A DNA stretch of 64,000 bases from SYLG01 sp965226945 (GTDB lineage Bacteria > Planctomycetota > Planctomycetia > Gemmatales > Gemmataceae), in contig OZ245717.1 in assembly GCA_965226945.1 (NCBI GenBank), positions 1,426,001 to 1,490,000 on the forward strand. The letters run 5' to 3'. Both the position numbers and the translations under genes were made by a program. This document shows, one piece after another, positions 43,401-52,318 of this stretch; within the stretch, counting starts at the first letter, position 1; every line of letters begins with the position of its first letter. Under the pieces are notes generated by a model. That model saw only the letters and a list, made by a program, of their open reading frames with translations. It was not told where the DNA came from and ran no database searches.

Positions 43401-46400
43401 GCGGTAGATACGATTTTGCTCGTCGTAGAGCGTTTCGGTCTGGGCACGCAACAGCGAACTGCTGGGTGCATTGGGAACACCGCTCGTCGTCGTGATCGAG
43501 ACGGTGTCGCCATCATAAGTGCGGGTCTTGGTCACCTCGTTGAGGTTGTCGTAGTCAAGATACACGATCGGCCGGTTGACATCGGTCGCTTCGCTCACCT
43601 CGACGCCCGATTTCGTGACGACCGGCCGGTTGCGCCAATCGTACCAGACTTGATTCACCCGATTGGCACCTCCGCCGCCCGGGATGTCGGTCGTTTTGGT
43701 AATGTTGCCGTCGCCCACGCCGCCGCCGTCGTATTCGAATTCCTTGACCTTGGTCAGGTCGGTACCCGTGGTATTGCTTGGCGACCATGTCCCGCTAGTT
43801 GGCGTGTCATCCAGTCCAACCCACTGGCTGATCATCCGGTTCTGCGCATCGTAAACCGTGCGATAGATCGTGCCCGTCGGGCTCAGCGTGCGGACCAGGT
43901 TCCCTTCGGTGTCGTACCCATATTCCGTGCGGTAGTAGTTCGTCCCTGCGGTGCCCAAAGCCAAGGTCGACGCCGAATAGGTGACACCGCTCAAATTGAA
44001 ATAGTTGTCGCTCGATACCACTTGGCCAAAAGCATTGACCGCCGTGCGCGACAGACTTTGCAGGCTGCCAATACTCTCCGCCCCAGTGGGGCGCCCACTC
44101 GTTACAGTGGGGGTCGCAGTCATGGTGAGAGTTTCGACATACCCACGGGCTTTGTCGTTTCGCGTTACTGTAATAGGAAGCAACGGTGCGTTGGAAGTCG
44201 AATCCCAGGCGGGATAAGTCCTTACCTCGAAATTGGCGTCGTTGTAGACCGTGTAGTCGATGCGCCCATTGGGGTAGGTTGTCTTGGTCGTTCGGCCAAG
44301 ATTGTCGACTTCGTAAGTGGTCGTCAGGTGCGCGCCGGCGCCGCCCGGAGTCGACCAGCCGCTTGGCTTGTTGGCAAAGGTGGTGGTCTGGGTCGTATCG
44401 ACATCGATGATCTGCTTAACCACAGCGCCGGTCATAACATCGTAAGCGATGTAGGTCAAAATGCCGTTGCCGTCCTTAATCCAGATAGGACGCCCGTACG
44501 CGTCATAGACTGTTGTGCCCGTGTCGGCTGAATTGGGTCCGTTTTGCGCGGTCGTGACCGTTGGCTTAGTCACCGTGATCTGATCAGGCTGAGAGGTCGA
44601 ACCCTGCCAGGTATAGGCATAGCTGGTCGTCTGGCCTCCGGTCCCGTTGGTATTGCGATATTGCGTTGCATTCGCCAGGAAGAAGAAATCGAAACTATTT
44701 ACAGTCCGTTTATAATAGTCGTACGCGAATTGCGGGACACTCGTCCCGGTTTCGCCCTGACTAACAGCAACGGTTTGAACTTGAGTGGGTGAGTTTCCTG
44801 CCGTACTACTGGTCGCTGTGGTGCTGGCTCCATAAGCGTAGGTAGTCACCAAGCCTGCCGAATCGCTTATGTAAGCAGCATTGCTGCTTACATAGTGAAC
44901 CAAATCATTATAAGAATCATCATATCCAGTAACAGCTGCCTGATCGGCAGTTAAAATCAAAAACCCATTTGAATTGTATTTTTTATATGTAATCCACTTA
45001 TCGCTTGTAGTTGTATTCTTGAAAACAGAAAGCACTACTTGCTTATAGAAATTTGTATATACAATATTCTGATTTCCATCTGGGAGTGTTTCGACCGTTT
45101 TCACATTCCAATAATTGTAGTCACTTGTGCTCAACCCATGGGGATTCGTGGTGAATGCATTAGTAAAGGTTCCGCTTCCACCGGCGGTCTCCTTATTGGC
45201 ACGGAACTGATCATCATACTCGAAATAGTGATTCGCAAAACTGTCGAGTTGACCGTTGGTGGCCGTGGTGGGGGTGTAACCCGCTTGAACCATGCGGTCG
45301 TAGTTGGCCCCGTAAAGCACATACTTGACGGCCTGGTTGTAACCGTTAGTTTGACCCGTGGCCCAGTAGCGGAAATAGGCGTTGGTCAGCACATTGTTGC
45401 TGGAATCCTTGGTCGTCACCAATTTCAATTCGTTGTCGGTACCGCCCGAATCGCCCGACCCTGAGTAATAGTCAAGCGTAGTCGTCCGATCCGTTGTCCA
45501 GGAGCCAGCCCCTACCTTCTTTTCGTAAACAATCTGGGAAACATATCCACTATTGACGCCGCTGCTCAGGTATGACAGCGTTCTTCTAGTCTTGATCGTC
45601 GTACCGTCTTGAACCACGGAGGTTTCGATGGTGGAGATTCGATCGGACCCATCTCTGGCGGTTACTTCCAATACCGTCTGTCCTGCAGGATTGACGATCT
45701 TGTCGAGAGTTCCTTGCTTATTCGCTGGGGTACCAAATATGAACGGAAAAAAATAGTACTTCGTTCCATCCACCCGTTCAAGTATATACTTATAATTTGT
45801 CTGATCAAAATGCCAATAATCACCCACACCTCCGAGTGGCCCAGGAATTGTAGATGAAAATTCGTCCTCGCTAATCACAGCGTCTGGAAAAGTTAGTACC
45901 TCGGATGCGCTCAGGACAATATGAACGTTGGCTCCATCCTTTTTGATGGAAGGAGTACTGTTGTAAAGCCATCCAATGCCGAAACGCTGCCCGGTCGTAT
46001 AATCGAGTTTATTGGTGTAATCGAGAAAATCCCCATAGATGCCGCTGTTGTCCGTGAGGGGGATATTCAGCGAGGGGCTGCCGTCGTTATAGCGGATCGG
46101 GTTTGCCGAATACATATCCCCACTATTGGCGGAAGCAGGGGCCGCAAATTCATTTTCGTAGGACGTCAGCAGCTGATTGGGAGTGGAATTGTTTTCGTTG
46201 TACCGATGGACGGCGGCTTGATCGGCAATTGAACCTAGGCCCGCAGCAGACGTTGCGACGCCTGGATTTAAAGGCTCAACTATGCCGGAGGTCGAGAATC
46301 GAAAAGTTTGAAGCTTCTCTTCCCTTCCCTGATGGACCAACGTCGTGAGTGTCATCCCTGCGGACGTCTCCGTGCCATGCACCAGGGTCGAAAGGGCAGC

Positions 46401-47234
46401 ATCGGCGGATCCCGCCATGAAGCTGCTAAGAAGTGACTGACCAGCTCGGGCAAACACTTTTACATGAGGGCCGCCCCCGGTCCCTGGACCGGTCAGGATT
46501 TCACTGACGCCATCGCCCGTCATGTCGGTGGCAGCGATGTTCACTCCACCCTGAAAAGCCGAATCATAGGCATAAAAACTCTTAAGCAGCTTAAGCGACC
46601 TGGCCTCGAACGATTTCACATGCGGGCCGCCCCCTGCGCCGGCCGCGGTGAATATAGCTGCATTTCCTGATTCAGCATAGCCCAAGGCCACTTTGACGCC
46701 ACCCTGAAATGAAGAGTCATAGGCCATAAAACTTTTAATTAGTCCACCATCGAGTGAGAATACGCGCACCTCGGGTGACGATTGACCATCGCGCGCTACG
46801 ACGATACCTACACTGCCATTGCCAATGTCGCCAGCGGTAACATTGAGCCCTCCAGAATAGTTAGAATCGAATGCAAAGAAGCTGGAGATAAGGTCCCCGG
46901 TTTTGCCATCAAACACTTTGATATGTGGTCCACCACGTGCAGAAGGTGCAACGATGATTTCGGGCTGATAATCCTGGTTCAAGTCAGCAAGCGCGACTTG
47001 GACTCCACCAGTGAAGCTTGAGGCATATGGTTGAAATTGTTTCAATAACTCGCCAGAGGAGCTGTCGATCAACCTCACAGACGAAACTTCCCCTGCCGCT
47101 GAACCGAGGGCAAAAAACGAATGATCCATTACTAGGCGATCTTCAAGAGTCTCCAAGCGCAATCTTGCTTCCTGCTTGAGATAAGGAAGTGAAAACCTGC
47201 GAGCCATACGCGAAACGAGTCCATGGACAGGCAT
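40473..47234 (-). CDS. Giant RHS-repeat protein, likely polymorphic toxin or surface protein
   Basis: A 2,253-residue protein; CCCGGGAGG precedes the ATG at 47234. Residues about 20-40 carry LRLETLEDRLV, the LEPR-XLL-like N-terminal signature of large exported planctomycete proteins. Residues 40-290 hold FG-GAP/VCBS-like repeats (GGPHIKVFDGKTG, GGPHVKSFEARS, GGPHVKVFARAG with DSxxxGGxx). Residues 380-1950 are RHS/YD repeats (YDAQNRM, YDGAGRVTKQY, YDNIGRVTKTV, YDVLGRQTAD). The RHS core lies at about 1950-2080 (FRNRIQSPTLGRWLSNDPVG then FRYLGNNV). The last ~170 residues vary in such proteins: Pro/Asp-rich linker and two hydrophobic stretches (2181-2204, 2208-2231). RHS shells are released or delivered with a C-terminal toxin. 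Confidence 0.88.
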   Translation of the reverse strand: MPVHGLVSRMARRFSLPYLKQEARLRLETLEDRLVMDHSFFALGSAAGEVSSVRLIDSSSGELLKQFQPYASSFTGGVQVALADLNQDYQPEIIVAPSARGGPHIKVFDGKTGDLISSFFAFDSNYSGGLNVTAGDIGNGSVGIVVARDGQSSPEVRVFSLDGGLIKSFMAYDSSFQGGVKVALGYAESGNAAIFTAAGAGGGPHVKSFEARSLKLLKSFYAYDSAFQGGVNIAATDMTGDGVSEILTGPGTGGGPHVKVFARAGQSLLSSFMAGSADAALSTLVHGTETSAGMTLTTLVHQGREEKLQTFRFSTSGIVEPLNPGVATSAAGLGSIADQAAVHRYNENNSTPNQLLTSYENEFAAPASANSGDMYSANPIRYNDGSPSLNIPLTDNSGIYGDFLDYTNKLDYTTGQRFGIGWLYNSTPSIKKDGANVHIVLSASEVLTFPDAVISEDEFSSTIPGPLGGVGDYWHFDQTNYKYILERVDGTKYYFFPFIFGTPANKQGTLDKIVNPAGQTVLEVTARDGSDRISTIETSVVQDGTTIKTRRTLSYLSSGVNSGYVSQIVYEKKVGAGSWTTDRTTTLDYYSGSGDSGGTDNELKLVTTKDSSNNVLTNAYFRYWATGQTNGYNQAVKYVLYGANYDRMVQAGYTPTTATNGQLDSFANHYFEYDDQFRANKETAGGSGTFTNAFTTNPHGLSTSDYNYWNVKTVETLPDGNQNIVYTNFYKQVVLSVFKNTTTSDKWITYKKYNSNGFLILTADQAAVTGYDDSYNDLVHYVSSNAAYISDSAGLVTTYAYGASTTATSSTAGNSPTQVQTVAVSQGETGTSVPQFAYDYYKRTVNSFDFFFLANATQYRNTNGTGGQTTSYAYTWQGSTSQPDQITVTKPTVTTAQNGPNSADTGTTVYDAYGRPIWIKDGNGILTYIAYDVMTGAVVKQIIDVDTTQTTTFANKPSGWSTPGGAGAHLTTTYEVDNLGRTTKTTYPNGRIDYTVYNDANFEVRTYPAWDSTSNAPLLPITVTRNDKARGYVETLTMTATPTVTSGRPTGAESIGSLQSLSRTAVNAFGQVVSSDNYFNLSGVTYSASTLALGTAGTNYYRTEYGYDTEGNLVRTLSPTGTIYRTVYDAQNRMISQWVGLDDTPTSGTWSPSNTTGTDLTKVKEFEYDGGGVGDGNITKTTDIPGGGGANRVNQVWYDWRNRPVVTKSGVEVSEATDVNRPIVYLDYDNLNEVTKTRTYDGDTVSITTTSGVPNAPSSSLLRAQTETLYDEQNRIYRNLVYSVSSSLGTVSTDSLATNYWYDRAGQVIKTSVPGGLVQKTIYDGAGRVTKQYASDGGSDSGWSDADDVTSDNVLEQVEFAYDSGSNVILTTTKQHFHDDTGTGELGTVSSGNKARVSYKAAYYDGADRLVNSVDVGTNGGSSYTRPGSVPSRSDTVLVTSYGYAASGLIQDVTDPKGILTKTTYDNIGRVTKTVENYTNGTVTDTTNKTTEFTYNAVGRTSLKVNLPSSGQQTTEWVYGVTTGGGNALNSNDLIKEVRYPDPSSGASSSSDKDVGTSNALGQKLTVTDRNGNVHTYTYDVLGRQTADAVTTLGSGVDGTVRLITTAYDSQGNAYLFTCYDATSSGSVVNQVKREFNGLNQLTKEWQEHSGAVTGSSSNVQYAYSEMASSANHSRLTSMTYASGYVVNYNYASGLNSNISRLTSISDSSNTLESLSYLGLGTVVKRAHSQSGVDLSYIKLSGESPGDAGDQYTGLDRFGRIVDQRWINGSNLDVDRFKYGYDRNGNVLYKENIVNTGLSEAYTYDDLNQLASYKLGTLNVGKTDVTGSPTNAQSWDYDATGNWDSITTNGTTQTRSANKQNEITSVSSATTPTYDNNGNLTKDENNYRFVWDAWNRQVKIKNSSDTVIATSSYDALNRKVKVVANSTTTDRLFSSTWQLLEEKVGSNTKTRNVWSPVYVDAMVSRDRDTDANGSLDERLYALQDANFNVTAITNTSGAVQEKYTETPFGVTTFRDSSGIVIGASAKDWVFLHQGGQADIIGNLDFRNRIQSPTLGRWLSNDPVGYSAGDVNTFRYLGNNVGTYRDPSGLNRVPGASRPPSSWPQGPPFGDPSWKWDKGVGAWKKGGRYRAWDKSHRIGHWDEADKNGNNHVNVYPEPDPEPEDDPPPDPAPKDAGGGDWLPSPGTVVTGVVIVGSVGGGIIIWVTSPGWLPVAAAAGVVIIGGAAIIGAAGADGALVTQALPGQPPDDFYWVS

Positions 47235-48219
47235 GGGCAACCTCCCGGGTGAAAAGAACAAATAACCATTACAAGGTTCAAAAAATCGGAAAATAGACGC
47301 GCCGCATATCGGCTGTGAAAAGGAAGAGTTTTTACCAGTTTGCTTTCAATGTCGTAGATGCCGAATCAAGAGTCGCAAGCCGGTGGGTTCTTTTGAAAAG
47401 TTAACCGAGCAGGTATGTCGGTTCAATACATGGGTTATAATTTTGACGGAAATCGCCTTTTTTTTTGATTTCACACCAGAAGAGGGTGCTACGCAAAAAG
47501 CCATCTTAAGAAATCTAAAGAAGTCAAGAACCAACTATATATCATCTGCGCGCTCCTTGATAAATCGCAGCGCCTTCGCCATCCACGCCAAACAGCCAAA
47601 AAAGCCGCCCAAACTACCAGATATGGGGAATTAATCATTTTTCCGGCAGATTCTTTGAAAGACGATCGGCAATAGACTTCCCACGCCGTGCAATCATTTG
47701 ATTTCCTAAAAATTTGCAGCTGCAAACTCCATCGGCCCACATTGTGAGAAGTTGGCCATTTGACGGTCGGATCCAGCACGAACGCGCGCGACTAGCTATC
47801 TAAAACAATATTCTAGCTGCAGAAACTAACCCGGTGATGCCTTACTATTCTGTCACGAACTGCACATCGGTGCGCCGACCGCCGAGTATATCAATGCGGT
47901 AAAGTTGGGTTTTCCGCTTAATGTGGTCCTTTTAACTATCAGCCGGGCTTGCTATCGCTCATCGCTTGCCACCCAATCTTATGCGCCATTGTTTTCAACG
48001 ACGTCGATCACTTGACTAGGTGTGCAAACCGGCCACACGCTGCTGACCTCCATGTCACCAATCGCACTTATCGCCCCACCAGCCGAACGAAATCTGGAGA
48101 GAAGCCAAACGAACTGGATATGCCAAACACTTTCGGGAACTCATTTAGCACCATTCCATTGGAAACTTCGACTCGCGCGCGGGGGGGCGCGTGAATTGCG
48201 AGTCAGACCTTTCGGTGCC
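47235..48219. other. About 1 kb AT-rich region without recognisable genes
   Basis: Only short frames with poor composition occur (for example 47383-47634 plus, 47489-47779 minus). No membrane, nucleotide-binding or transposase motif was seen. GC content is lower than in flanking core genes up to about 48180, where a GC-only stretch (CGCGCGCGGGGGGGCGCG) marks the return to core DNA. Confidence 0.5.
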
Positions 48220-48253
48220 AAAAAAAATCCTGCCGAGGATTTCCCGGCAGGAT
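48220..48253 (-). terminator. Rho-independent terminator of groES
   Basis: On the minus strand ATCCTGCCG pairs with CGGCAGGAT, followed by a run of seven T. It lies 25 bases after the groES stop, so no groEL is co-transcribed. Confidence 0.9.
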
Positions 48254-48277
48254 CATGGGTTGGATCAAAATCCGCAA

Positions 48278-48571
48278 TTAGGCGACCACGGCCAGAACGT
48301 CTTCTTCGGTCATAACCAGGTATTCCTTGCCGTCGACGGTGACTTCACTGCCGGCGTAGGAAGAGAAAAGAACCTTGTCCCCCACCTTGACCTGGAACGC
48401 GGCGCGCTTGCCGCCTTCGAGGGTCTTGCCTTCGCCAACGCGCAGGATCTTGCCCTGGCGGGGCTTTTCGCGGGCGGCGTCGGGCAGCAAGATGCCGCCG
48501 CTGGTCTTTTCCTCGGCTTCGAGGCGTTCGACGAGGATTTTGTCGTTGAGAGGATGGATCTCGGTCTTCAT
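48278..48571 (-). CDS. groES: Co-chaperonin GroES (Hsp10)
   Basis: A 97-residue protein. It starts MKTEIHPLNDKILVERLEAE; the mobile loop that docks on GroEL is EKTSGGILLPDAA. The roof and barrel follow (KVGDKVLFSSYAGSEVTVDG then EYLVMTEEDVLAVV). It caps the GroEL folding chamber. The ATG at 48571 has GGAG at good distance; a second ATG two codons earlier is also possible. No groEL lies beside it: downstream is a terminator, upstream a response regulator. Planctomycetes often have several groEL genes placed elsewhere. Confidence 0.95.
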   Translation of the reverse strand: MKTEIHPLNDKILVERLEAEEKTSGGILLPDAAREKPRQGKILRVGEGKTLEGGKRAAFQVKVGDKVLFSSYAGSEVTVDGKEYLVMTEEDVLAVVA

Positions 48572-48650
48572 GAACATTCACTCCGGAAAAAACAGCCCAA
48601 AAGCAGATAGATCTCGGTCAAATTCAACAAATCCATGTTGGTCGGATTGA

Positions 48651-49070
48651 CTAGGCGGAAGGAGCGCTTCCGCTTTGGCCATAGCGCTGAGCCAGGGCTC
48701 GCGTGACCGTATAGATCACGACGCTTCGGCTCACGGGTTTGGGGATCACGCTATAAACGTCCGCGCGCTGGGCTTCGCGCATTACGCGCACCGAAGCATC
48801 GGCCGTTACCAAAATGGCCGGCAAGCCCAACACGACCTGCCTGGCTAGTTGGAGCAGCTCCAATCCAGTCATGCGCGGCATATTGAGATCGAGAAGGGCC
48901 AAATGGATCGAAGTGGTCCGGATGATATCGATGGCGATTTCAGCCGACGGCGCCAACAAGGTGCGAAACCCCAGGGGCTCTACGATTCCCTTCAAGGTCT
49001 CCCTGCTGCTTGCCTCATCATCGGCGATCAGGATGGCAAAATCCTGCTTCTCCGGGGCCAACGCCACCAT
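48651..49070 (-). CDS. Single-domain response regulator (CheY-like receiver)
   Basis: A 139-residue protein that is almost all receiver domain. The acidic pocket is ADDEASS (residues 16-22), the phospho-Asp is in LALLDLNMPRMTG (about 61), the Thr switch is in ILVTADAS (about 89) and the Lys is in PKPVSRS (about 111). There is no output domain, so it would signal by binding another protein, as CheY or Spo0F do. A link to the HPt domain of the hybrid kinase at 18981-21773 is possible in principle but not supported by position. Confidence 0.9.
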   Translation of the reverse strand: MVALAPEKQDFAILIADDEASSRETLKGIVEPLGFRTLLAPSAEIAIDIIRTTSIHLALLDLNMPRMTGLELLQLARQVVLGLPAILVTADASVRVMREAQRADVYSVIPKPVSRSVVIYTVTRALAQRYGQSGSAPSA

Positions 49071-49400
49071 TTAGATTTCCCCTCTCGCCACTCCTCAGAA
49101 ATTGCCCTTCGCACCCTTTTCCAGCGGAATCCGCCGAACTTCTGTGCAAATCGAGTGCCAACCGATCGGCGCCCGCTGGGTATTCTTAACGCGCACAATC
49201 CATTGAACTTAGGAAGAACGCGACGGGGCAAGCCGGTTTTCGCTTCGCCCAGGATGGCGCGACTGACAGGAATCGCTGCCTGGTTTTCTGCCATACTGAC
49301 AGAAACAACCCAAACCCCTTGCGAGGTTTGGGTTGACGAAGTGGGAACGAACGGAGTTCTCCCCGCTGGGATTTACGGCCCGCGAGAACGACCGTCTCCA
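49071..49400. other. Intergenic region with hairpin
   Basis: No gene supported. AACCCAAACC (49307-49316) and GGTTTGGGTT (49325-49334) form a perfect 10-bp stem with an 8-base loop, 65 bases after the stop of the minus-strand DUF1571 gene; likely its terminator, though the T-run is weak. Confidence 0.55.
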
Positions 49401-50588
49401 TTATTTTGATTTCACAGCCAGATCCGGTTTGCCCCAGAGAGCATCCGGGTCGAAATCGATCGAGTCGAGCCCCTTGCAGATGAAGAGATCGTAGCGGTAG
49501 AACTCGACTTCCTGTCCCTTATCGTCGAAGGTCTGCACGAGCATCGGCATCCCTTCCTGGGGGTTAAATCCGATCAACCGCCTGCCGCCATGAGGCAATC
49601 CATCCTCGGTACCGGGGAAAATCTTCACCTCGATCATCTCCACGGCCATCCCCAGCTCCTGGCGGTGGACTTTGCCGGCGTATTGCACGGTACCCAGCTT
49701 GGAATTCCCCTGTTTTTGCTGGGCGATCATGGTTCCCACCGTCGACAGCATGAAGCCAAAGCTGGCTTCCTGCACTCCGTGCCGGCTGGAACTGCGCACG
49801 AGCGGGTTGTCGAGGTTAAAGCTCATCCGCTTGCCCGCGGCCACAAACGGCATGTCGCCGCCCGCGAGGCGGATCTGAATCTTGTTGTCGAATTTGCCTT
49901 CGACGTAGACAACTTCTCTGCCCTTGCCCACCTCGCCAAGCCATTTGAGATGGATGCTGTAGGGATTCTTGCGGTACTGGAAGGAGATCAATTCCTCGGG
50001 CTTCCTGCTTCCGCCGACCATTTCGCGGCGAATCATACGGCAGGTGAAGCTATCGGTGTTTTGAAACCAGTCGAAGCTGCGCTTGTAAACGGTATCGAGT
50101 GGGTCGAGGCGGCTGCTGCCTTCCATGGGTACGGGCAAGGGCGGATCCGAAGGAACCGCTGCCGCCAACACCGGATTGTGGCTAATCGTCCGGGGAGCCA
50201 GCGCCACCTGGACCGGCTTTTCCCGCTCCGAATCGGTCGAGTTCGTACCCAGGTTGGCGGGCCGTTCCGGTGGCAAAGTCGCGTTCGACTCGTTGAATGC
50301 GGCTTGTTTCAGCTGGTCTGCACCTCCTGGCGGCAACCGGTTGGAACCGGTACCGGCAGCCAACTCGGACAACTGCGCCTGGGAACGGTTCTCTCGTGCC
50401 GAATCGCCTTGGTTGGGTTCCGTCAACCCTGCCGGCTGCGGCAGTTTGCGAGGCATATCGATCTCGGCGGAAGGCCGGACATCCATCACCTGGCAACCGG
50501 CAAACAGACCGACGATCGATGGAAAGGCAAGAAGACCGAGCGTCCACGCCGGTCCCCATTTCAAGCAAGTTCTTGAGACAGCCATCAT
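49401..50588 (-). CDS. DUF1571 lipoprotein
   Basis: A 395-residue lipoprotein; the lipobox is IVGLFAGC. A 130-residue Pro/Gln/Ser-rich linker follows (to about residue 160). The DUF1571 domain covers about 165-385: DWFQNTDSFTCRMIRREMVG, LISFQYRKNPYSIHLKWLGE and GREVVYVEGKFDNKIQIR are its typical strands. It ends with VEFYRYDLFICKGLDSIDFD. The overall look is of a lipoprotein-carrier-like beta fold (LolA/LolB-like), which is an inference. AAAGG precedes the ATG at 50588; the frame is open to 50624 with earlier ATGs. Its 5' side (50589-50909) carries no gene. Confidence 0.8.
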   Translation of the reverse strand: MMAVSRTCLKWGPAWTLGLLAFPSIVGLFAGCQVMDVRPSAEIDMPRKLPQPAGLTEPNQGDSARENRSQAQLSELAAGTGSNRLPPGGADQLKQAAFNESNATLPPERPANLGTNSTDSEREKPVQVALAPRTISHNPVLAAAVPSDPPLPVPMEGSSRLDPLDTVYKRSFDWFQNTDSFTCRMIRREMVGGSRKPEELISFQYRKNPYSIHLKWLGEVGKGREVVYVEGKFDNKIQIRLAGGDMPFVAAGKRMSFNLDNPLVRSSSRHGVQEASFGFMLSTVGTMIAQQKQGNSKLGTVQYAGKVHRQELGMAVEMIEVKIFPGTEDGLPHGGRRLIGFNPQEGMPMLVQTFDDKGQEVEFYRYDLFICKGLDSIDFDPDALWGKPDLAVKSK

Positions 50589-50909
50589 GGCCTTTCCCAT
50601 TGAGTGTCCACTCAACCCGGCCAAAGCCGGAAGAGTCCATCCATGGACCCAGACTGCGTCTCATACCCTGCTCATGATTCCGATGGAAGAGGAATCGGCA
50701 AAACTTTAAGGAGATTTGATGAAGAAATCATGTAGATTTGGCGAAGCGTCCCAATCTTGGGGTAATTGGGCCGACTGTTCCGCCATGTAGAGTCTTTGGA
50801 TTCGCGAGCTCAAGTCGTCCCTGAAAATCGCGCCAAAGGGACCGAGCGCGACGGACTGCCTTCGTCCCTTTCAAGGTAGGCGGCCATTGGCGGGAACCGG
50901 ATGGCGCCC
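50589..50909. other. Intergenic region upstream of the DUF1571 gene
   Basis: No gene or clear hairpin is seen. It should contain the DUF1571 promoter and the 3' end region of the esterase transcript. Confidence 0.4.
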
Positions 50910-51848
50910 TTACTTTTTCAAGTGTTCGTCGAACCAGTCAGCAAACAGTTCGACATCTTCGTCCAGCTTGGCCCAGCCATGGCCGGCGCCGGGGCGCCGC
51001 ACCAGCTTCATGGGCCGGTTCGCCTTTTTCATCGCCTCCTCAAAGACCTCTCCTTGCTGGTAAGGCACGAGCTTATCGGCATCGCCAAAGCTAATGAGAG
51101 TTGGTGCCGTGTCCGACCCCACATGAGTGATGGGGGATATCTGCGCGCCAATGCGGTCCAGTTCCTCGGGCTTGGTGACCTCGTGAAACTCGTTACCGGG
51201 CCGAAGCTCGACGAAGCGAAAGGGCGCGGTGATATTGGGAATCGCCGTGGCTCCCCGGCCCAATTGCTTCCTTCCGGGTTCTCCCCAGTTCAAAAAATCG
51301 GTGGGTGGGAAATAGCAGCCGACGGCTTGAACGCCACTGGGCTGCCTGAGCACGGGGTTGGGCGACTTGGGATCGCCTGGCAGATGCTTCACGCCCATCA
51401 TGAGCGACAGGTGGCCGCCCGCGGAGGCTCCACTGATTGCCAGTTTGTCGGGATCGATTTTCCAGTCGCCGGCGCGATGACGGATATACCGGGTCGCCAA
51501 ATGCAGATCATCGATCGCCTCGGGGATCGTGAAGCGCGGCTGACTGCCATGAGTCACCGCCAGCACCGTATAGCCTCGCTTGCAAAAGCGGGTTACGATC
51601 GGAATCAGCCCTTCGATGCTTGAGGGATCGGAAAACCAGCCCCCCGATACGACGAAGATGACCGCCCGGCCGTTGGAAGGGCCTGTCGGTACGAAACGGT
51701 CCATCGTCAGGGCCATCGCGAATTTTCGCCCATAGATCAGATCCTTCTCGCGATGAAAAACCGGCGGCGCATCTTTGATTACCGGCTTCGCTTGGGCGGA
51801 AGCCTGGCCGGCAACCCACAAACCAATGATCAGGCAAATAGAATTCAT
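50910..51848 (-). CDS. Exported alpha/beta hydrolase (esterase-like)
   Basis: A 312-residue enzyme with signal peptide MNSICLIIGLWVAGQASAQA. The oxyanion region is VVSGGWFSDP (around 70), the nucleophile elbow is SGASAGGHLS (GxSxG, Ser about 147), the acid is probably in FGDADKLVPY (about 266) and the His is in GAGHGW (about 293). This is the complete catalytic triad of BD-FAE/carboxylesterase-like enzymes. The substrate is unknown; feruloyl or acetyl ester removal from polysaccharide is possible. The ATG at 51848 follows GGTGGAG; the GTG at 51860 is an alternative. It is divergent from a small gene at 51931. Confidence 0.87.
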   Translation of the reverse strand: MNSICLIIGLWVAGQASAQAKPVIKDAPPVFHREKDLIYGRKFAMALTMDRFVPTGPSNGRAVIFVVSGGWFSDPSSIEGLIPIVTRFCKRGYTVLAVTHGSQPRFTIPEAIDDLHLATRYIRHRAGDWKIDPDKLAISGASAGGHLSLMMGVKHLPGDPKSPNPVLRQPSGVQAVGCYFPPTDFLNWGEPGRKQLGRGATAIPNITAPFRFVELRPGNEFHEVTKPEELDRIGAQISPITHVGSDTAPTLISFGDADKLVPYQQGEVFEEAMKKANRPMKLVRRPGAGHGWAKLDEDVELFADWFDEHLKK

Positions 51849-51930
51849 GGTGCGCTCCACCGAAGGGATCTGGCAGGATCAGATTTTGATTTAGGTGAGC
51901 CCGGTGCGTTGAGAAGAGGGGAGCCGATTC

Positions 51931-52266
51931 ATGGCCGATCCGGTTTCGAAGGGTTCGAGGGCAATGCGGTTTCCCAGGCGCATCGTCCAATTGGGCGAGC
52001 CCGAGGCGATCGTCCTTGAGGAATTCCCCTCCGCGGCCGTTTCAGGAAAGGCCGTACACGAAGCACTCGTCAAACATGCCGTCAAGCACCCCGGAACGAC
52101 GATCGCCGCGCAGTGGCTGGGGCCGTTGGGATGGACCGCGTTTTTGACGGTCTCTGGCGATACGGTGCTCACGCAGCCCGACCAGCCAGCAGCCGATTCG
52201 GCAAAATCGAAAAAGGTATCTTCAAAGGAAACCTCAGGCGCGGACAAGGTGCCCAAACGAAGATAA
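51931..52266 (+). CDS. Small protein of unknown function
   Basis: A 111-residue protein with a good ribosome site (GAGGGGAG, 7 bases before ATG). The core about 14-75 (RRIVQLGEPEAIVLEEFPSA, then HEALVKHAVKHPGTTIAAQW, then LGWTAFLTVSGDTV) looks like a compact alpha/beta domain; the tail is Lys/Ser-rich and likely disordered. There is no membrane segment or known motif. A minus-strand frame over the same bases (51891-52277) is less protein-like and has no ribosome site. Confidence 0.62.
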   Translation: MADPVSKGSRAMRFPRRIVQLGEPEAIVLEEFPSAAVSGKAVHEALVKHAVKHPGTTIAAQWLGPLGWTAFLTVSGDTVLTQPDQPAADSAKSKKVSSKETSGADKVPKRR

Positions 52267-52318
52267 GGCCGAACCAACGATCAGGGCCAATCAACGATCC
52301 AATGCCAGGGGGCCGGCC

